A DNA stretch of 64,000 bases from Acidisoma sp. PAMC 29798 (lineage in GTDB: Bacteria > Pseudomonadota > Alphaproteobacteria > Acetobacterales > Acetobacteraceae): contig NZ_CP126994.1 of NCBI RefSeq assembly GCF_030252425.1, forward strand, positions 1,550,001 to 1,614,000, in the 5' to 3' direction. Below are positions 10,179 to 19,602 of the stretch, in pieces. Positions within the stretch are counted from its first letter, which is position 1; every line of letters starts with the position of its first letter. The notes beneath the pieces are model-generated. The model was not told where the DNA came from. It made no database searches and saw only the letters and a list, made by a program, of their open reading frames with translations. The translations under genes and the position numbers were made by a program.

Positions 10179-11126
10179 TTGACAGGGTTTCTGCTCGGTC
10201 GCCTGATGGCCTTGGTGGTGGCGCTCATCGTCGCCTCCATCGTCGTCTTCATCGTGCTCCAGATCCTGCCTGGCGATCCGGCTTTGGTCATTCTGGGGCC
10301 GGATGCGCAGCCGGATACGCTGGCGGCGTTGCGCCATCAACTCGGCCTCGATCTGCCGGTCTGGCTGCGCTATTTGCGCTGGGGTGGCCACTTGCTGACC
10401 GGTGACTTCGGCCGCAGCACTGCCTATGGCACGTCCGTATCCTCACTGATCTTGCAGCGTATGGCTGTGACTTTGCCCTTGGCGGTGATGGCGATGATAC
10501 TTGCGTCCGTCCTCGCCGTGCCTTTGGGTGTCTGGGCGGCGTCGCGGCGCGGCGTGGTCGATGGCGGCATCATGAGCGTCACGCAGATCGGTGTCGCGGT
10601 GCCGGATTTCTGGTTGGCACTGCTGCTGATCCTGTTGTTTGCCGTGCATCTCGCCTGGTTTCCGGCGGGCGGCTTTCCGGGCTGGTGGCATGGCGCCGGC
10701 GCGTCTTTCCGGGCGCTCATTCTGCCGACGCTCGCACTCGCCTTGCCGCAAGCGGCCATCCTTGCGCGTGTCACGCGCGGTGCGATGCGCGATGTCGGTG
10801 AGCGGGATTTTCTGCGCACCGCGCGCGCCAAGGGCATGCGCCCGAGCCGCGTGCTGTGGCTGCATGCGGTGCCGAACGCCATGGTGCCCGTGGTCACGCT
10901 CATGGGCTTGCAGTTTTCGTTTCTGCTCGCTGGCACCATCATCATTGAATATGTCTTCGCCCTACCGGGTCTCGGCTCACTGCTATTCCAGGCAATCGGC
11001 CAGCGTGATCTCGTCGTGGTGCAGGACCTTATTCTGCTGTTCGCGGCTGTGGTGATCGTCATCAACGTCCTCGTCGATATCGTCACCGCGACGATCGACC
11101 CCCGCCGCGCGCGAGGTGAAGGGTGA
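10179..11126 (+). CDS. ABC transporter permease (DppB/OppB type)
   Basis: Inner-membrane permease, 315 aa, about six membrane segments. The N-terminal FLLGRLMALVVALIVAS, the long periplasmic loop with LPGDPALVILGPDA and the C-terminal EYVFALPGLGSLL segment are typical of the DppB group. The EAA loop, which contacts the ATPase, is near RTARAKGMRPSRVLW. It starts at TTG 10179; the next ATG would remove the conserved N-terminal residues. Its stop overlaps the next permease start (GTGA). Confidence 0.92.
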   Translation: MTGFLLGRLMALVVALIVASIVVFIVLQILPGDPALVILGPDAQPDTLAALRHQLGLDLPVWLRYLRWGGHLLTGDFGRSTAYGTSVSSLILQRMAVTLPLAVMAMILASVLAVPLGVWAASRRGVVDGGIMSVTQIGVAVPDFWLALLLILLFAVHLAWFPAGGFPGWWHGAGASFRALILPTLALALPQAAILARVTRGAMRDVGERDFLRTARAKGMRPSRVLWLHAVPNAMVPVVTLMGLQFSFLLAGTIIIEYVFALPGLGSLLFQAIGQRDLVVVQDLILLFAAVVIVINVLVDIVTATIDPRRARGEG

Positions 11127-11935
11127 GCCTGTTTCGCGTCGTCCTTGGTGGCGGGTTGACTCTGCTGGTGCTGCTGCTCGCCGTGGTGTCGTTAGTCTGG
11201 ACGCCCTATGCGCCGACCGGCATCGACGTCATTCATCGTCTGGCCGTGCCTTCGCCTGCGCATCTGTTTGGCACCGATCCGTTCGGTCGGGACGTCTTTT
11301 CCATGATCATGGTGGGGGCTCAAAATTCGGTGGCTGTGGCGATGGTCGCCGTGGCGCTCGGTGCCCTCATCGGCGTGCCCGCCGGGTTGATCGCGGCGGC
11401 GCGCGGCGGCTGGACGGAGGAGGTGATCATGCGCGGCGCCGACCTCGCCTTCGCCTTTCCCGCGCTGCTGACGGCGGTGATGTTGACCGCGCTGCGCGGG
11501 CCGGGTGCGTCCACGGCGATGGTCGCTATCGGCGTCTTCACCGCACCCGTCTTGGCGCGGGTGACGCGCGCCTCGGCGTCGGTGATCTGGGCGCAGGATT
11601 ATGCGCGTGCCAGCCGGGCGCTGGGTCGCGGCAAACTCGCCGTCACCCGCGCGCATATCCTGCCCAATATCACCGGCGTGCTGATCGTGCAGATCACCAT
11701 CCAGCTCTCGCTCGCGGTTCTGGCCGAGGCTGCTTTGTCCTTTGTCGGGCTGGGCGCGCAGCCGCCCGCCCCGAGCTGGGGCCGCATGCTGAACGATGCG
11801 CAGACCTACATCTACTCCGCGCCCCTGCTGACGGTCTTCCCCGGTTTCGCCATCGCCTTTGCGGTGCTTGGCCTGAATATGCTGGGGGACGGGCTGCGTG
11901 ACCTTTTGGACCATCAACGACGGAGACGCCTGTAA
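11123..11935 (+). CDS. ABC transporter permease (DppC/OppC type)
   Basis: Second inner-membrane permease (270 aa) of the same importer. It has the N-terminal HLFGTDPFGRDVFS motif typical of DppC and an EAA loop at ASRALGRGKLAVTRAHILPN. The GTG start overlaps the preceding stop by 4 bases, and its own stop TAA shares a base with the amidase ATG. No gene for either ATPase subunit follows, so the importer must use ATPases encoded elsewhere or be incomplete. Confidence 0.92.
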   Translation: MSLFRVVLGGGLTLLVLLLAVVSLVWTPYAPTGIDVIHRLAVPSPAHLFGTDPFGRDVFSMIMVGAQNSVAVAMVAVALGALIGVPAGLIAAARGGWTEEVIMRGADLAFAFPALLTAVMLTALRGPGASTAMVAIGVFTAPVLARVTRASASVIWAQDYARASRALGRGKLAVTRAHILPNITGVLIVQITIQLSLAVLAEAALSFVGLGAQPPAPSWGRMLNDAQTYIYSAPLLTVFPGFAIAFAVLGLNMLGDGLRDLLDHQRRRRL

Positions 11936-13419
11936 TGACCAAGATCTGGACGGTCGGCGCCATTCAGGCCGCCTTGGCACGCGGTGACACCACGGCCGTG
12001 GCCCTGGCCGAGCAATCCCTGGCGGCGATCGCGGCGCAGGACGGGCGCTTCAACGCCATGCTCTATCTCAATCCGGATCTGATGGAGGATGCGCGCGCCA
12101 TCGATCGCCGGCGTGCGTCAGGGGAGGCGGTCGGGCCGCTCGCCGGCGTGCCCGTTCTGGTCAAGGACACGATGGATATGGCGGGTCTGCCGAGCACCGG
12201 CGGCTGGGCGCCGCTGAGTGCCAAGGCCGGCGGCACGGATCTGATCCCGACGCGCGATTCGGCTGTGGTGGCGCGGATGCGCGCAGCCGGCGCCTTACTG
12301 ATCGGCAAGACCAATGTGCCCATCATGAGCGCCAGCGGCACCAATGCGAACAATAGTTGGGCCGGACCCACGCTGAACGCCTTCGCGCCCGATCTGGCGC
12401 CGGGCGGCAGCAGCGCCGGCAGTGCCACCGGTGTCGCGGCGGACTATGCCGTCATCGGCCTGGCGGAAGAAACCGGCGGTTCAATCCAGAACCCGGCCGC
12501 CGCCCAGAATCTCGTCGGCATCAAACCGACCTTCGGGCTTGTCCCCAATAGCGGCGTCATTCCCTTGGCGGTCAGCACGCGTGATGTCGTGGGGCCTGTC
12601 GCGCGCACGGTCAGGGACGCCGCGATCGCGCTCGATGTGCTCGCGGGCTATACCTCGGCGGACCCAAAGACGATTGCAGGCGTCGGGCGCCGACCGCTCA
12701 CGGGCTATGCGGGCAGCCTCATGCCGGGCGCGTTGCGCGGCAAGCGACTGGGTCTGTATGGCCCAGGATGGCGGCGCGATGCGCCGCTTTCGGCCGGTGC
12801 TGAGGCGCTGTATTCGGAGTCGATGGAAACGCTGCGAAGCCTCGGCGCCGAGTTGGTGGCCGATCCCTTTGCGGGATCGGGTTTTGCCGATCTGGCGCTG
12901 ATCGGTCCGACGGGCTTTGACGAGCGCGGCTGCGAAAGCGTCGTCTATGACCTGGAACGCTATCTCACGGCCTTCGGACCGGGCAGCGCCATCCGCTCGA
13001 TCGACAGCCTCAAGCGCGTCACGGGGGCTGATCCCTTCGACCGCGCGGGCGTGCTCGGCTTCATGTGGGATTTGCCGGAATTCGCACATCTCGTCGCGCA
13101 TTGCGCCGAGCCCCCCGATCTCTCAGCCTTCATGGCGCTGCGGGAGGCGTATTTGCACCTCTTCAACGGCGTGATGGAGGCGGCCGACCTCGATGCGATG
13201 GTGATGCCGCAGGCGCAGGAGGAAACGCCACCGCTCTTCTCCACGGTCCCGATCCGGGAGACGGCGGTGTCGGAGATCAACATCGCGGGCCTGCCGGGCG
13301 TCACGGTGCCGGCCGGGGCCTATCCGTCGGGTTCGGCCTTTGGTTTGCTCTTCGTCGGCCGCATGTGGAGCGAGGGCAGCTTGCTGGCCTTCGCGGCCGA
13401 TTACGAGGCGGCTAGGTGA
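11935..13419 (+). CDS. Amidase-signature family hydrolase
   Basis: Hydrolyses an amide bond with a Ser-cisSer-Lys triad. Visible residues are Lys77 in VLVKDTMD, the cis-Ser in PGGSSAGS (about 160) and the nucleophile Ser183 in EETGGSIQNP. The length, 494 aa, fits the amidase signature family. The start overlaps the stop of the upstream permease, so the enzyme is translationally coupled to the importer and probably acts on an imported amide or peptide-like compound. It is too divergent in context to be GatA. The substrate is unknown. Confidence 0.9.
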   Translation: MTKIWTVGAIQAALARGDTTAVALAEQSLAAIAAQDGRFNAMLYLNPDLMEDARAIDRRRASGEAVGPLAGVPVLVKDTMDMAGLPSTGGWAPLSAKAGGTDLIPTRDSAVVARMRAAGALLIGKTNVPIMSASGTNANNSWAGPTLNAFAPDLAPGGSSAGSATGVAADYAVIGLAEETGGSIQNPAAAQNLVGIKPTFGLVPNSGVIPLAVSTRDVVGPVARTVRDAAIALDVLAGYTSADPKTIAGVGRRPLTGYAGSLMPGALRGKRLGLYGPGWRRDAPLSAGAEALYSESMETLRSLGAELVADPFAGSGFADLALIGPTGFDERGCESVVYDLERYLTAFGPGSAIRSIDSLKRVTGADPFDRAGVLGFMWDLPEFAHLVAHCAEPPDLSAFMALREAYLHLFNGVMEAADLDAMVMPQAQEETPPLFSTVPIRETAVSEINIAGLPGVTVPAGAYPSGSAFGLLFVGRMWSEGSLLAFAADYEAAR

Positions 13420-14413
13420 ATCGCGCCTTCCAATCTGCCTGCGCGTCGGGATAGGGCAGGGCCGCCGCTTCATAGACGCCGCGCGCAATGGCGCGCGCCG
13501 TGACGATGGTGGCCTCATGGCACAGCTGCGACAGGATATCGGCGCCCACAGCCGGCCCTTCGCCGGTGCTGGCGGCGAACATCGTGTCCCCGTCGAAGGG
13601 CAAATGCACCGCCAGCACGGCGCGGGCGAGCCCGTCTTGCGCCGCGATCGCCAAGCGTTTGGCCTGAGGTTTCGTCAGTGGCGCATCCGTCACGACCACG
13701 CCGATGGTGGTGCCGGTCTCGGGCGTCGCGCTGCGCTGGCCTTTGAGGCGCGGCGCGTAAGCGTCCGGCGATAGCGGGAAGGGCGGATAGCCTCGATCGC
13801 CGAATTCGCCGTTCAGCTCGAACGGCGCTGACCAGAAATGCGGTCCATCGCCAATCAAGGGATTGCCAACCGCGTTAACCACGACGAGGGCGGCGACACG
13901 ATATCCTTCAGGCGTCACCATGCTCGCCGAGCCGAGGCCGCCTTTGACGGTGGCCGTGGTGGCGCCGGTTCCGGCGCCGACGGTGCCGAGGGCGAAGTCT
14001 CCCGAGGAGGCCGCTTCGGCGGCCGCCCAACCCATCTCGCGGTAGGGCGAAAACCGCCCCCACTCCTTATTGCCGCCATTCAGCAGGTCGAAAATGATCG
14101 CCTGCGGCACGATCGGGATCAGCGCCGTACCGATGAGCGTGCCGCGTCCGATGTCACGGAACCAGGCTTGCAGGCCGCCCGCCGCGTCCAACCCGAAGGC
14201 CGAGCCGCCGGACAAGGCGATGCCATCGACACGCTCGACCGTCATTTCCGGTTCCATCAACGTCGTGTCCCGTCCGCCGGGTGCGCCCCCCAAGACGCTG
14301 GCGGAGGCGATGGCGGGCCGGTCGAACAGCACGGCCGTGACGCCGGAGCCCAAGGCGAGGTCGGTGACATGGCCGACGGAGACGCCGGCGATGTCGGTCA
14401 GCAGGTTGCGCAT
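13412..14413 (-). CDS. P1-family N-terminal-nucleophile aminopeptidase (DmpA/NylC-like)
   Basis: A 333-residue self-processing hydrolase of the DmpA/BapA/NylC group, which releases N-terminal D-, beta- or ordinary amino acids or cleaves amide oligomers. The opening GVSVGHVTD and the glycine-rich GIALSGGSAFGLDAAGG are diagnostic. The segment ETGTTIGVVVTDAPL holds the expected autocleavage point, with a Thr as the new N-terminal nucleophile. The start is taken at the Met that shares a base with the stop of the upstream arginase-like gene. It converges on the amidase gene with an 8-base overlap. Confidence 0.88.
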   Translation of the reverse strand: MRNLLTDIAGVSVGHVTDLALGSGVTAVLFDRPAIASASVLGGAPGGRDTTLMEPEMTVERVDGIALSGGSAFGLDAAGGLQAWFRDIGRGTLIGTALIPIVPQAIIFDLLNGGNKEWGRFSPYREMGWAAAEAASSGDFALGTVGAGTGATTATVKGGLGSASMVTPEGYRVAALVVVNAVGNPLIGDGPHFWSAPFELNGEFGDRGYPPFPLSPDAYAPRLKGQRSATPETGTTIGVVVTDAPLTKPQAKRLAIAAQDGLARAVLAVHLPFDGDTMFAASTGEGPAVGADILSQLCHEATIVTARAIARGVYEAAALPYPDAQADWKARFT

Positions 14414-15315
14414 CACGCGCCCGCGCGGCCGAGCAGCGCCAGATAGTCCCAAACCACGGTCGCCGCCGCGAGGGCGGTGATCTCGCTCACGTCATGGGCG
14501 GGCAGAACCTCCACCACATCCATGCCGACGAAGGGAATGCCGCCGAGGCGGCGTAGAATGGCCTGGGTCTGCCAACTGGCGAGGCCGCCCACTTCGGGCG
14601 TGCCGGTGCCGGGCGCAAAGGCGGGGTCCAGGCAATCGACGTCATAGGTGAGATAGGTCGGCGTCGCCGTCCCGACCACCTCATGGATGCGCGCCACGAC
14701 AGCGGCCACGCCCATGTCATGAACATCCTGGGCGCTCAAGATCGTCACACCCTGGCCGATCGTCCAGTCCCAGATCTCGCGTTGCACCGGGGAGCGGATG
14801 CCGATCTGGATCATCTTGCGGGGATCGACCAGGCCCTCGTTGATGGCGTGGTAAAAGACCGATCCATGGCCATAGACCTGGCCGAAATTATCGTCCCAGG
14901 TATCGACATGGGCGTCGAAGTGAATGAGGGCGACAGGCTGCCCGAGCCGGCTGCGCAGGGCGCGAAGCAGGGGCAGGGTGATGCCGTGTTCGCCGCCCAG
15001 GGCAATGAGATGCGCGAGCGGTGCGGCCTGTTCCTCGATCAGCGCGAGGCTGCGGGGCAGATCGCCCAGGGCGATTTCGAACTCCCCGATATCGGCAATC
15101 GGCATGGCCGCGACATCGGTCCAGAAATGGGGATGCTCGCCATCCACCAACATCCGGCTGGCGACACGGATGGCGCCAGGCCCGGCGCGGGCGCCGGCGC
15201 GGTTGGTGACGCCGATGTCGAGAGGGATGCCGGCGACCGTGTAGGTCGAGCCGCTGTCTGAAAACGGGCGCCCGAGGAAGCCCGGCGCCGTCGCGAAGGT
15301 CGGTACGCCCGCCAT
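14413..15315 (-). CDS. Agmatinase/arginase-family ureohydrolase
   Basis: A manganese-dependent ureohydrolase (300 aa) that would release urea from agmatine, guanidinobutyrate or a related guanidino compound. The metal motifs are present: GGEHGIT, HFDAHVDTW and DVDCLDPAFAPGTGTPE. It is cotranslated with the P1 aminopeptidase downstream (stop and start share a base). Together with the amidase and peptide importer it suggests a local pathway for breaking down amide- and guanidine-containing compounds. Which guanidino substrate is used cannot be decided from the sequence. Confidence 0.9.
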   Translation of the reverse strand: MAGVPTFATAPGFLGRPFSDSGSTYTVAGIPLDIGVTNRAGARAGPGAIRVASRMLVDGEHPHFWTDVAAMPIADIGEFEIALGDLPRSLALIEEQAAPLAHLIALGGEHGITLPLLRALRSRLGQPVALIHFDAHVDTWDDNFGQVYGHGSVFYHAINEGLVDPRKMIQIGIRSPVQREIWDWTIGQGVTILSAQDVHDMGVAAVVARIHEVVGTATPTYLTYDVDCLDPAFAPGTGTPEVGGLASWQTQAILRRLGGIPFVGMDVVEVLPAHDVSEITALAAATVVWDYLALLGRAGA

Positions 15316-15361
15316 GAGACACCCATCATCCGGTTGATGCGTGCTCCTCTACCGTGGTCGG

Positions 15362-16516
15362 TCAGTTTCCGACAGACACCTCGTGGTCCAAACCACTCGG
15401 CTTGCCGATGCGCGGTCGCCGCGCCCGACGATTGACCGAGGTGGACGCGGCGTCGATGACCGAGGCCCAAGGCGGCACAAGCGGGTCGCGTTCCAGCATG
15501 TTTTGCAGCTTGGCGGCCTGCTGCTCCAGCCAAGCCAGGAGCAAGGCGATTTCGGTCGGACCACCCTGGGCGGCCAATGCGGTGAGGTCGAGGCCTTCCA
15601 GGGCATGCAGGGGCGCGCTTGCGGGGAGCGCGACCGGGGAGCCCGGGACCGATTGGGAATCGGCGGCGCGCCGTACCGTGATGCTATGGGCACGGGATGG
15701 GTCAAGCGGGCGGGACAGATCGACGTGAAATCCGCCGAAGCCGTCGCCGATGCCGGCGCGCTCCAGATCATCCCGGTAATGGTTGGCGATGGTGACGGCG
15801 ATGATTTCGCCGTGGTCGAGAATTTCCAACACAACCGGCACCACAGGATGGTCGGGCAGCCAGGCCCAGCCAGACAGCGTGCTGTGGTCTGCCCATTCCA
15901 GTTGCCCGATCAAGGGTCCGCCCTGCGGCTTCTCCATGATGTCCGGCGGGATGATCCCGGCACGCAAGGCCAGGCGGTCCCGAATACGATCGAGCATCAC
16001 GCCACGTTGCACCAGCGGCGCGCAGGAGGTCCAGGCCGGCGTCCCGATGGTGGGGTCATAGGGAATAGCGGAGGACGCCCTGAGGAACATGGCGCGATCG
16101 CCCCGCTCCACATAGCTTTCGGCCGGCATATCCTCCGCCAGGAGGATCGCATGGGCGGATAGCTCAAGATGAAAATAGGAAATGGGGTCCATGTCCGGGC
16201 AGCCGAGGATCGAGGCGTGGTTCACCAAGTCGCTCGCGGCCACGAGAACGCCATCGAGATAAATGCGATGGCCGGGCGCGATATAGACGTCCCGCGATGG
16301 CACACCGTCATCCAACGCGCCGGCCTTGATGAGAATCGGAACGCTGCCTGGGTTGAGGCGCGCGAAATGGCGGCGATAGGTGCGCTCACCGATCCAACGG
16401 ATCGGCATGGTGTTGCCGGAAACGGTGATGACCTCGTCGCCCACGCGCAGGTTCTCGATTCGCACGCGACCGCGTGTGGAAAGAATTTTCGTACCGGAAC
16501 AGAAACTCGCGCCCAT
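15362..16516 (-). CDS. Hint-domain protein
   Basis: A 384-residue protein whose first ~145 residues form a Hint (hedgehog/intein) domain of the type found as stand-alone proteins in Acetobacteraceae and Rhodobacteraceae. It has a near-N-terminal Cys (SFCSGTKILS), RVRIENLRVGDEV and a PGHRIYLDGVLVAASDLVN segment. A second region (LSGWAWLPDHPV to FGGFHVDLS) resembles a domain of unknown role seen with such proteins. No signal peptide or clear extein is visible. Autoprocessing is possible but not shown. Confidence 0.8.
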   Translation of the reverse strand: MGASFCSGTKILSTRGRVRIENLRVGDEVITVSGNTMPIRWIGERTYRRHFARLNPGSVPILIKAGALDDGVPSRDVYIAPGHRIYLDGVLVAASDLVNHASILGCPDMDPISYFHLELSAHAILLAEDMPAESYVERGDRAMFLRASSAIPYDPTIGTPAWTSCAPLVQRGVMLDRIRDRLALRAGIIPPDIMEKPQGGPLIGQLEWADHSTLSGWAWLPDHPVVPVVLEILDHGEIIAVTIANHYRDDLERAGIGDGFGGFHVDLSRPLDPSRAHSITVRRAADSQSVPGSPVALPASAPLHALEGLDLTALAAQGGPTEIALLLAWLEQQAAKLQNMLERDPLVPPWASVIDAASTSVNRRARRPRIGKPSGLDHEVSVGN

Positions 16517-16923
16517 CGTGACTTGCCCTCAGGTGTGACCAAACCTCGCGTCGAAGGCAAACTGACCGGACGTCTTCAGATGATGCCTGACGATCCCGTT
16601 ATGACAGCGCGGAGGTTAAAAATTTATTGCGGACATCAGTTTAAAGTCCCAGCCAAGCAAAAATGCAGAGCAGCGGAAAGACTATGGTTACTTCTTTAAT
16701 CTTCAGAAAAAATTTACGCAATCGTTATGATTAGTCATAGTGCCAGGATGAGGCACCATCGTCTTCACGCGAGGCGATATCTCCAAGTCCTCGCCGTTTA
16801 AATGAGTCACCCGCAGCCTTTTTTTATCAGTATTTGTCTTTTGGGCCGACCATTGTCACCCGGCACGCGCGATGACCGGCGCGATCCCATGGTGCGGACC
16901 TGTCTTGCCGGTTAATGTGAGAC
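16517..16923. other. 407-bp gap between Hint gene and mutS
   Basis: No gene is supported here. The part from about 16600 to 16740 is markedly AT-rich compared with its surroundings and may hold promoters for the leftward Hint gene. A run of seven T follows CGCAGCC near 16820, but I see no good stem before it. The last 60 bases before mutS are GC-rich, with short repeats of GCGCGAT. Confidence 0.5.
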
Positions 16924-19602
16924 ATGCAGAATCTCAGTGCCGAAGGAGCGTCGCCATCGATGGCGCAGTGGTTCGCCATGAAGGCGGAGAACCCGCATGC
17001 GCTGCTGTTCTTTCGGATGGGCGATTTCTATGAGCTTTTCTTCGCGGATGCGCAGGCAGCGTCGGCGGCGCTTGATATCGCGCTGACGGCACGCGGCGAA
17101 CATGCCGGCGCGCCAATTCCCATGTGCGGTGTTCCCGTTCATGCGCGGGATGCCTATCTCGCCCGCCTCATCCGCCGCGGGTTTCGCGTCGCCCTCGCCG
17201 AGCAGATGGAGGACCCCAAGCGCCGCACCGGCAAGGCACCCCTGCGGCGCGAAGTGGTGCGGATCATCACCCCCGGTACGCTGACCGAGGATTCCCTGCT
17301 CGAAGCGGCGCAGCCGAACCTGCTGCTCGCCTTGGCAGAGGGCGAGACACCAGCGACGCGCGGCAAAGCCGTTGTGCCCGCACTCATCGGCGCGGCCTGG
17401 CTCGATATTTCGACGGGCCAGTTTGAAACCGCCTGCCTTCCCGCGACCGATCTGCCCGCTTTGCTCGGCCGCTTGGACCCCGCTGAAATCATCGCCACCG
17501 ATGCGCTGGCCCTCGGCGCTTGGTCCGAGCGGCGGGGTGCCGAAACCGCGCCCGCCGCGCCCCGACCCGATGACGCAAGGCGACGTCTGGCCCAGGCCTT
17601 CGAGGTCGCGAGCCTGGATGCCTTCGGCCAGTTCGAGGATGTCGAGGCGGTCGCGGCTGCCATCGCCATCGACTATGTGCGTCGTACCCAGGCCGGCCGT
17701 CAGCCGCATCTGTCCCATCCGCAGCCGCAGGGCCTGCGCGGCACGCTGGCCATGGATGCCGCGACCCGGATCAGCCTCGAAATCAGCGAAACCCGCAGCG
17801 GTGGCCCGAGCCGGCATACGCTGCTCGCGGCCATCCGTCGCACGGTGACGCCGGGGGGCGCCCGGCTGCTCGCGGCCTGGCTGCATGCGCCGCTCGCGGA
17901 CCAGCCGGCGATCCTCGCCCGCCAGGACGGCTGGGACTTCCTGCTGTCCCACAACGCGCTGACCGACCGGCTGCGCCTCAGTCTACGTGCTGCGCCGGAC
18001 CTCGCCCGCGCCCTGGCGCGCCTGGCCTTGGGGCAGGGCGGCCCTCGCGACCTTGCAGGGGTGAGGGACGGTGTGCGGGTGGCGCTTACGATCGCCGACG
18101 ACTTGCCGCCGGATTTGCCGCCGATCCTGGCGGAGATGCGCGCCGCCCTCGCGGCCTTGCCGGATCTCGCCGAGTTTCTGGGCCTGGCGCTGGCCGAACC
18201 GGTACCCGCCCGGCTGGATGATGGCCGTGCCATCGCACCCGGATTCGATCCCGAACTGGACGCGGAGCGCAGCCTGCGGGACGAGCAGAGGCAAATCCTG
18301 GCGAAGGTTCAGCTCGACTATGCCGAGCGCTACGGTGTCGCGAGCCTCAAGATTCGCCATCACGCCCAGCTTGGCTATGTGATCGAAGTGCCCGCCGCCG
18401 CCGCCGAACGGCTGCGGGACCGGCCGGAACTCGTCTATCGCCAAGGGCTCGCCAATGTCGCGCGGCTGACGAGCACCGAACTCAGTGAATTGGACCGCCG
18501 GATCGCGGCAGCGGCGGACCGCGCGGCGGTGCGCGAGCGCGTGGTCTTCGCCCATCTGACCGACACCGCCCTCGCGGATCGCGCCGCCATCTCGGCCTGC
18601 GCGACGGCGCTTGCCCAGATCGACGTTCTGCAGGCCTGCGCGCGGCTAGCGGAGGGCGCCGGCTGGTGCCGCCCAACCATGACCGAGGACGAGGCTTTCA
18701 CGATTGTCGGGGGTCGCCATCCGGTGGTGGAGGCGGCGCTGTCCGGCCAGGCGAGTTTCGTGCCCAATGACTGTGACTTGTCGCCGGGCCAGCGGCTGAT
18801 GCTGCTCACCGGCCCCAATATGGCTGGCAAATCCACCTTCCTGCGGCAGAATGCGCTGATCGTCGTCATGGCGCAGGCAGGCCTGCCCGTGCCCGCCACG
18901 ACCGCGCGGCTCGGCATCGTCGATCGCCTGTTCTCACGCGTCGGCGCGGCCGATGACCTCGCGCGCGGGCGGAGCACCTTCATGGTGGAAATGACCGAGA
19001 CGGCGGCGATCCTGCACCAAGGCGGGCCGCGCAGTCTGGTGGTGGTTGATGAGATCGGCCGCGGAACCGCGACGCTCGACGGTCTCGCCATCGCCTGGGC
19101 GGTGCTGGAGGCCTTGCACAACACGATACGCTGCCGTGCGATCTTCGCCACGCATTTCCATGAATTAGCCCGATTATCCCCCATAATGCCGCAGCTTCAG
19201 CCAACAACAATGCGCATCAAGGATTGGAAGGGCAGCGTGATCTTTCTGCATGAAATCACCAAGGGGGCCGCAGGGCGAAGCTGGGGCGTGCATGTCGCGT
19301 CACTCGCCGGTGTGCCGGCGCCGGTGGTCAAGCGTGCCGCTGCCTTACTCGCCACCTTGGAGAAGGCCGGCCCGCTGACGGCATCGGCGGAGCTGCCCTT
19401 GTTCGCCGCCGCGCAGGCGCTTCATCTGGAGGGCAGCGATATCCAGACCGATGTCACGCCCGACCCTGTGCCTGATCCTTTAGTCGAAGCGCTCCGCGCT
19501 ATGGATCCCGAACAGATGACCCCGCGTCAGGCGCTGGAAAGCTTATACCGTTTAAAGGACATGGTTTCTGGCCCTTTGCCTGAGGAAACGCTAGCATCGT
19601 GA
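16924..19602 (+). CDS. mutS: DNA mismatch repair protein MutS
   Basis: Recognises mismatches and small loops to start DNA repair. The 892-aa protein has the N-terminal mismatch-binding motif FRMGDFYELF (Phe-x-Glu, about residue 32) and the Walker A TGPNMAGKST (about 629). DEIGRGTATLDG (about 712) and FATHFHELARLS follow. Length and order of parts are normal. Its TGA overlaps the glnD start, so the two form an operon, a pairing seen in related alphaproteobacteria. Confidence 0.98.
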   Translation: MQNLSAEGASPSMAQWFAMKAENPHALLFFRMGDFYELFFADAQAASAALDIALTARGEHAGAPIPMCGVPVHARDAYLARLIRRGFRVALAEQMEDPKRRTGKAPLRREVVRIITPGTLTEDSLLEAAQPNLLLALAEGETPATRGKAVVPALIGAAWLDISTGQFETACLPATDLPALLGRLDPAEIIATDALALGAWSERRGAETAPAAPRPDDARRRLAQAFEVASLDAFGQFEDVEAVAAAIAIDYVRRTQAGRQPHLSHPQPQGLRGTLAMDAATRISLEISETRSGGPSRHTLLAAIRRTVTPGGARLLAAWLHAPLADQPAILARQDGWDFLLSHNALTDRLRLSLRAAPDLARALARLALGQGGPRDLAGVRDGVRVALTIADDLPPDLPPILAEMRAALAALPDLAEFLGLALAEPVPARLDDGRAIAPGFDPELDAERSLRDEQRQILAKVQLDYAERYGVASLKIRHHAQLGYVIEVPAAAAERLRDRPELVYRQGLANVARLTSTELSELDRRIAAAADRAAVRERVVFAHLTDTALADRAAISACATALAQIDVLQACARLAEGAGWCRPTMTEDEAFTIVGGRHPVVEAALSGQASFVPNDCDLSPGQRLMLLTGPNMAGKSTFLRQNALIVVMAQAGLPVPATTARLGIVDRLFSRVGAADDLARGRSTFMVEMTETAAILHQGGPRSLVVVDEIGRGTATLDGLAIAWAVLEALHNTIRCRAIFATHFHELARLSPIMPQLQPTTMRIKDWKGSVIFLHEITKGAAGRSWGVHVASLAGVPAPVVKRAAALLATLEKAGPLTASAELPLFAAAQALHLEGSDIQTDVTPDPVPDPLVEALRAMDPEQMTPRQALESLYRLKDMVSGPLPEETLAS

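Noticed and set aside
13838-14446. A 202-codon plus-strand frame opposite the P1 aminopeptidase gene
   Set aside because: Lies entirely antisense to a gene with clear family motifs, a common artefact at high GC.
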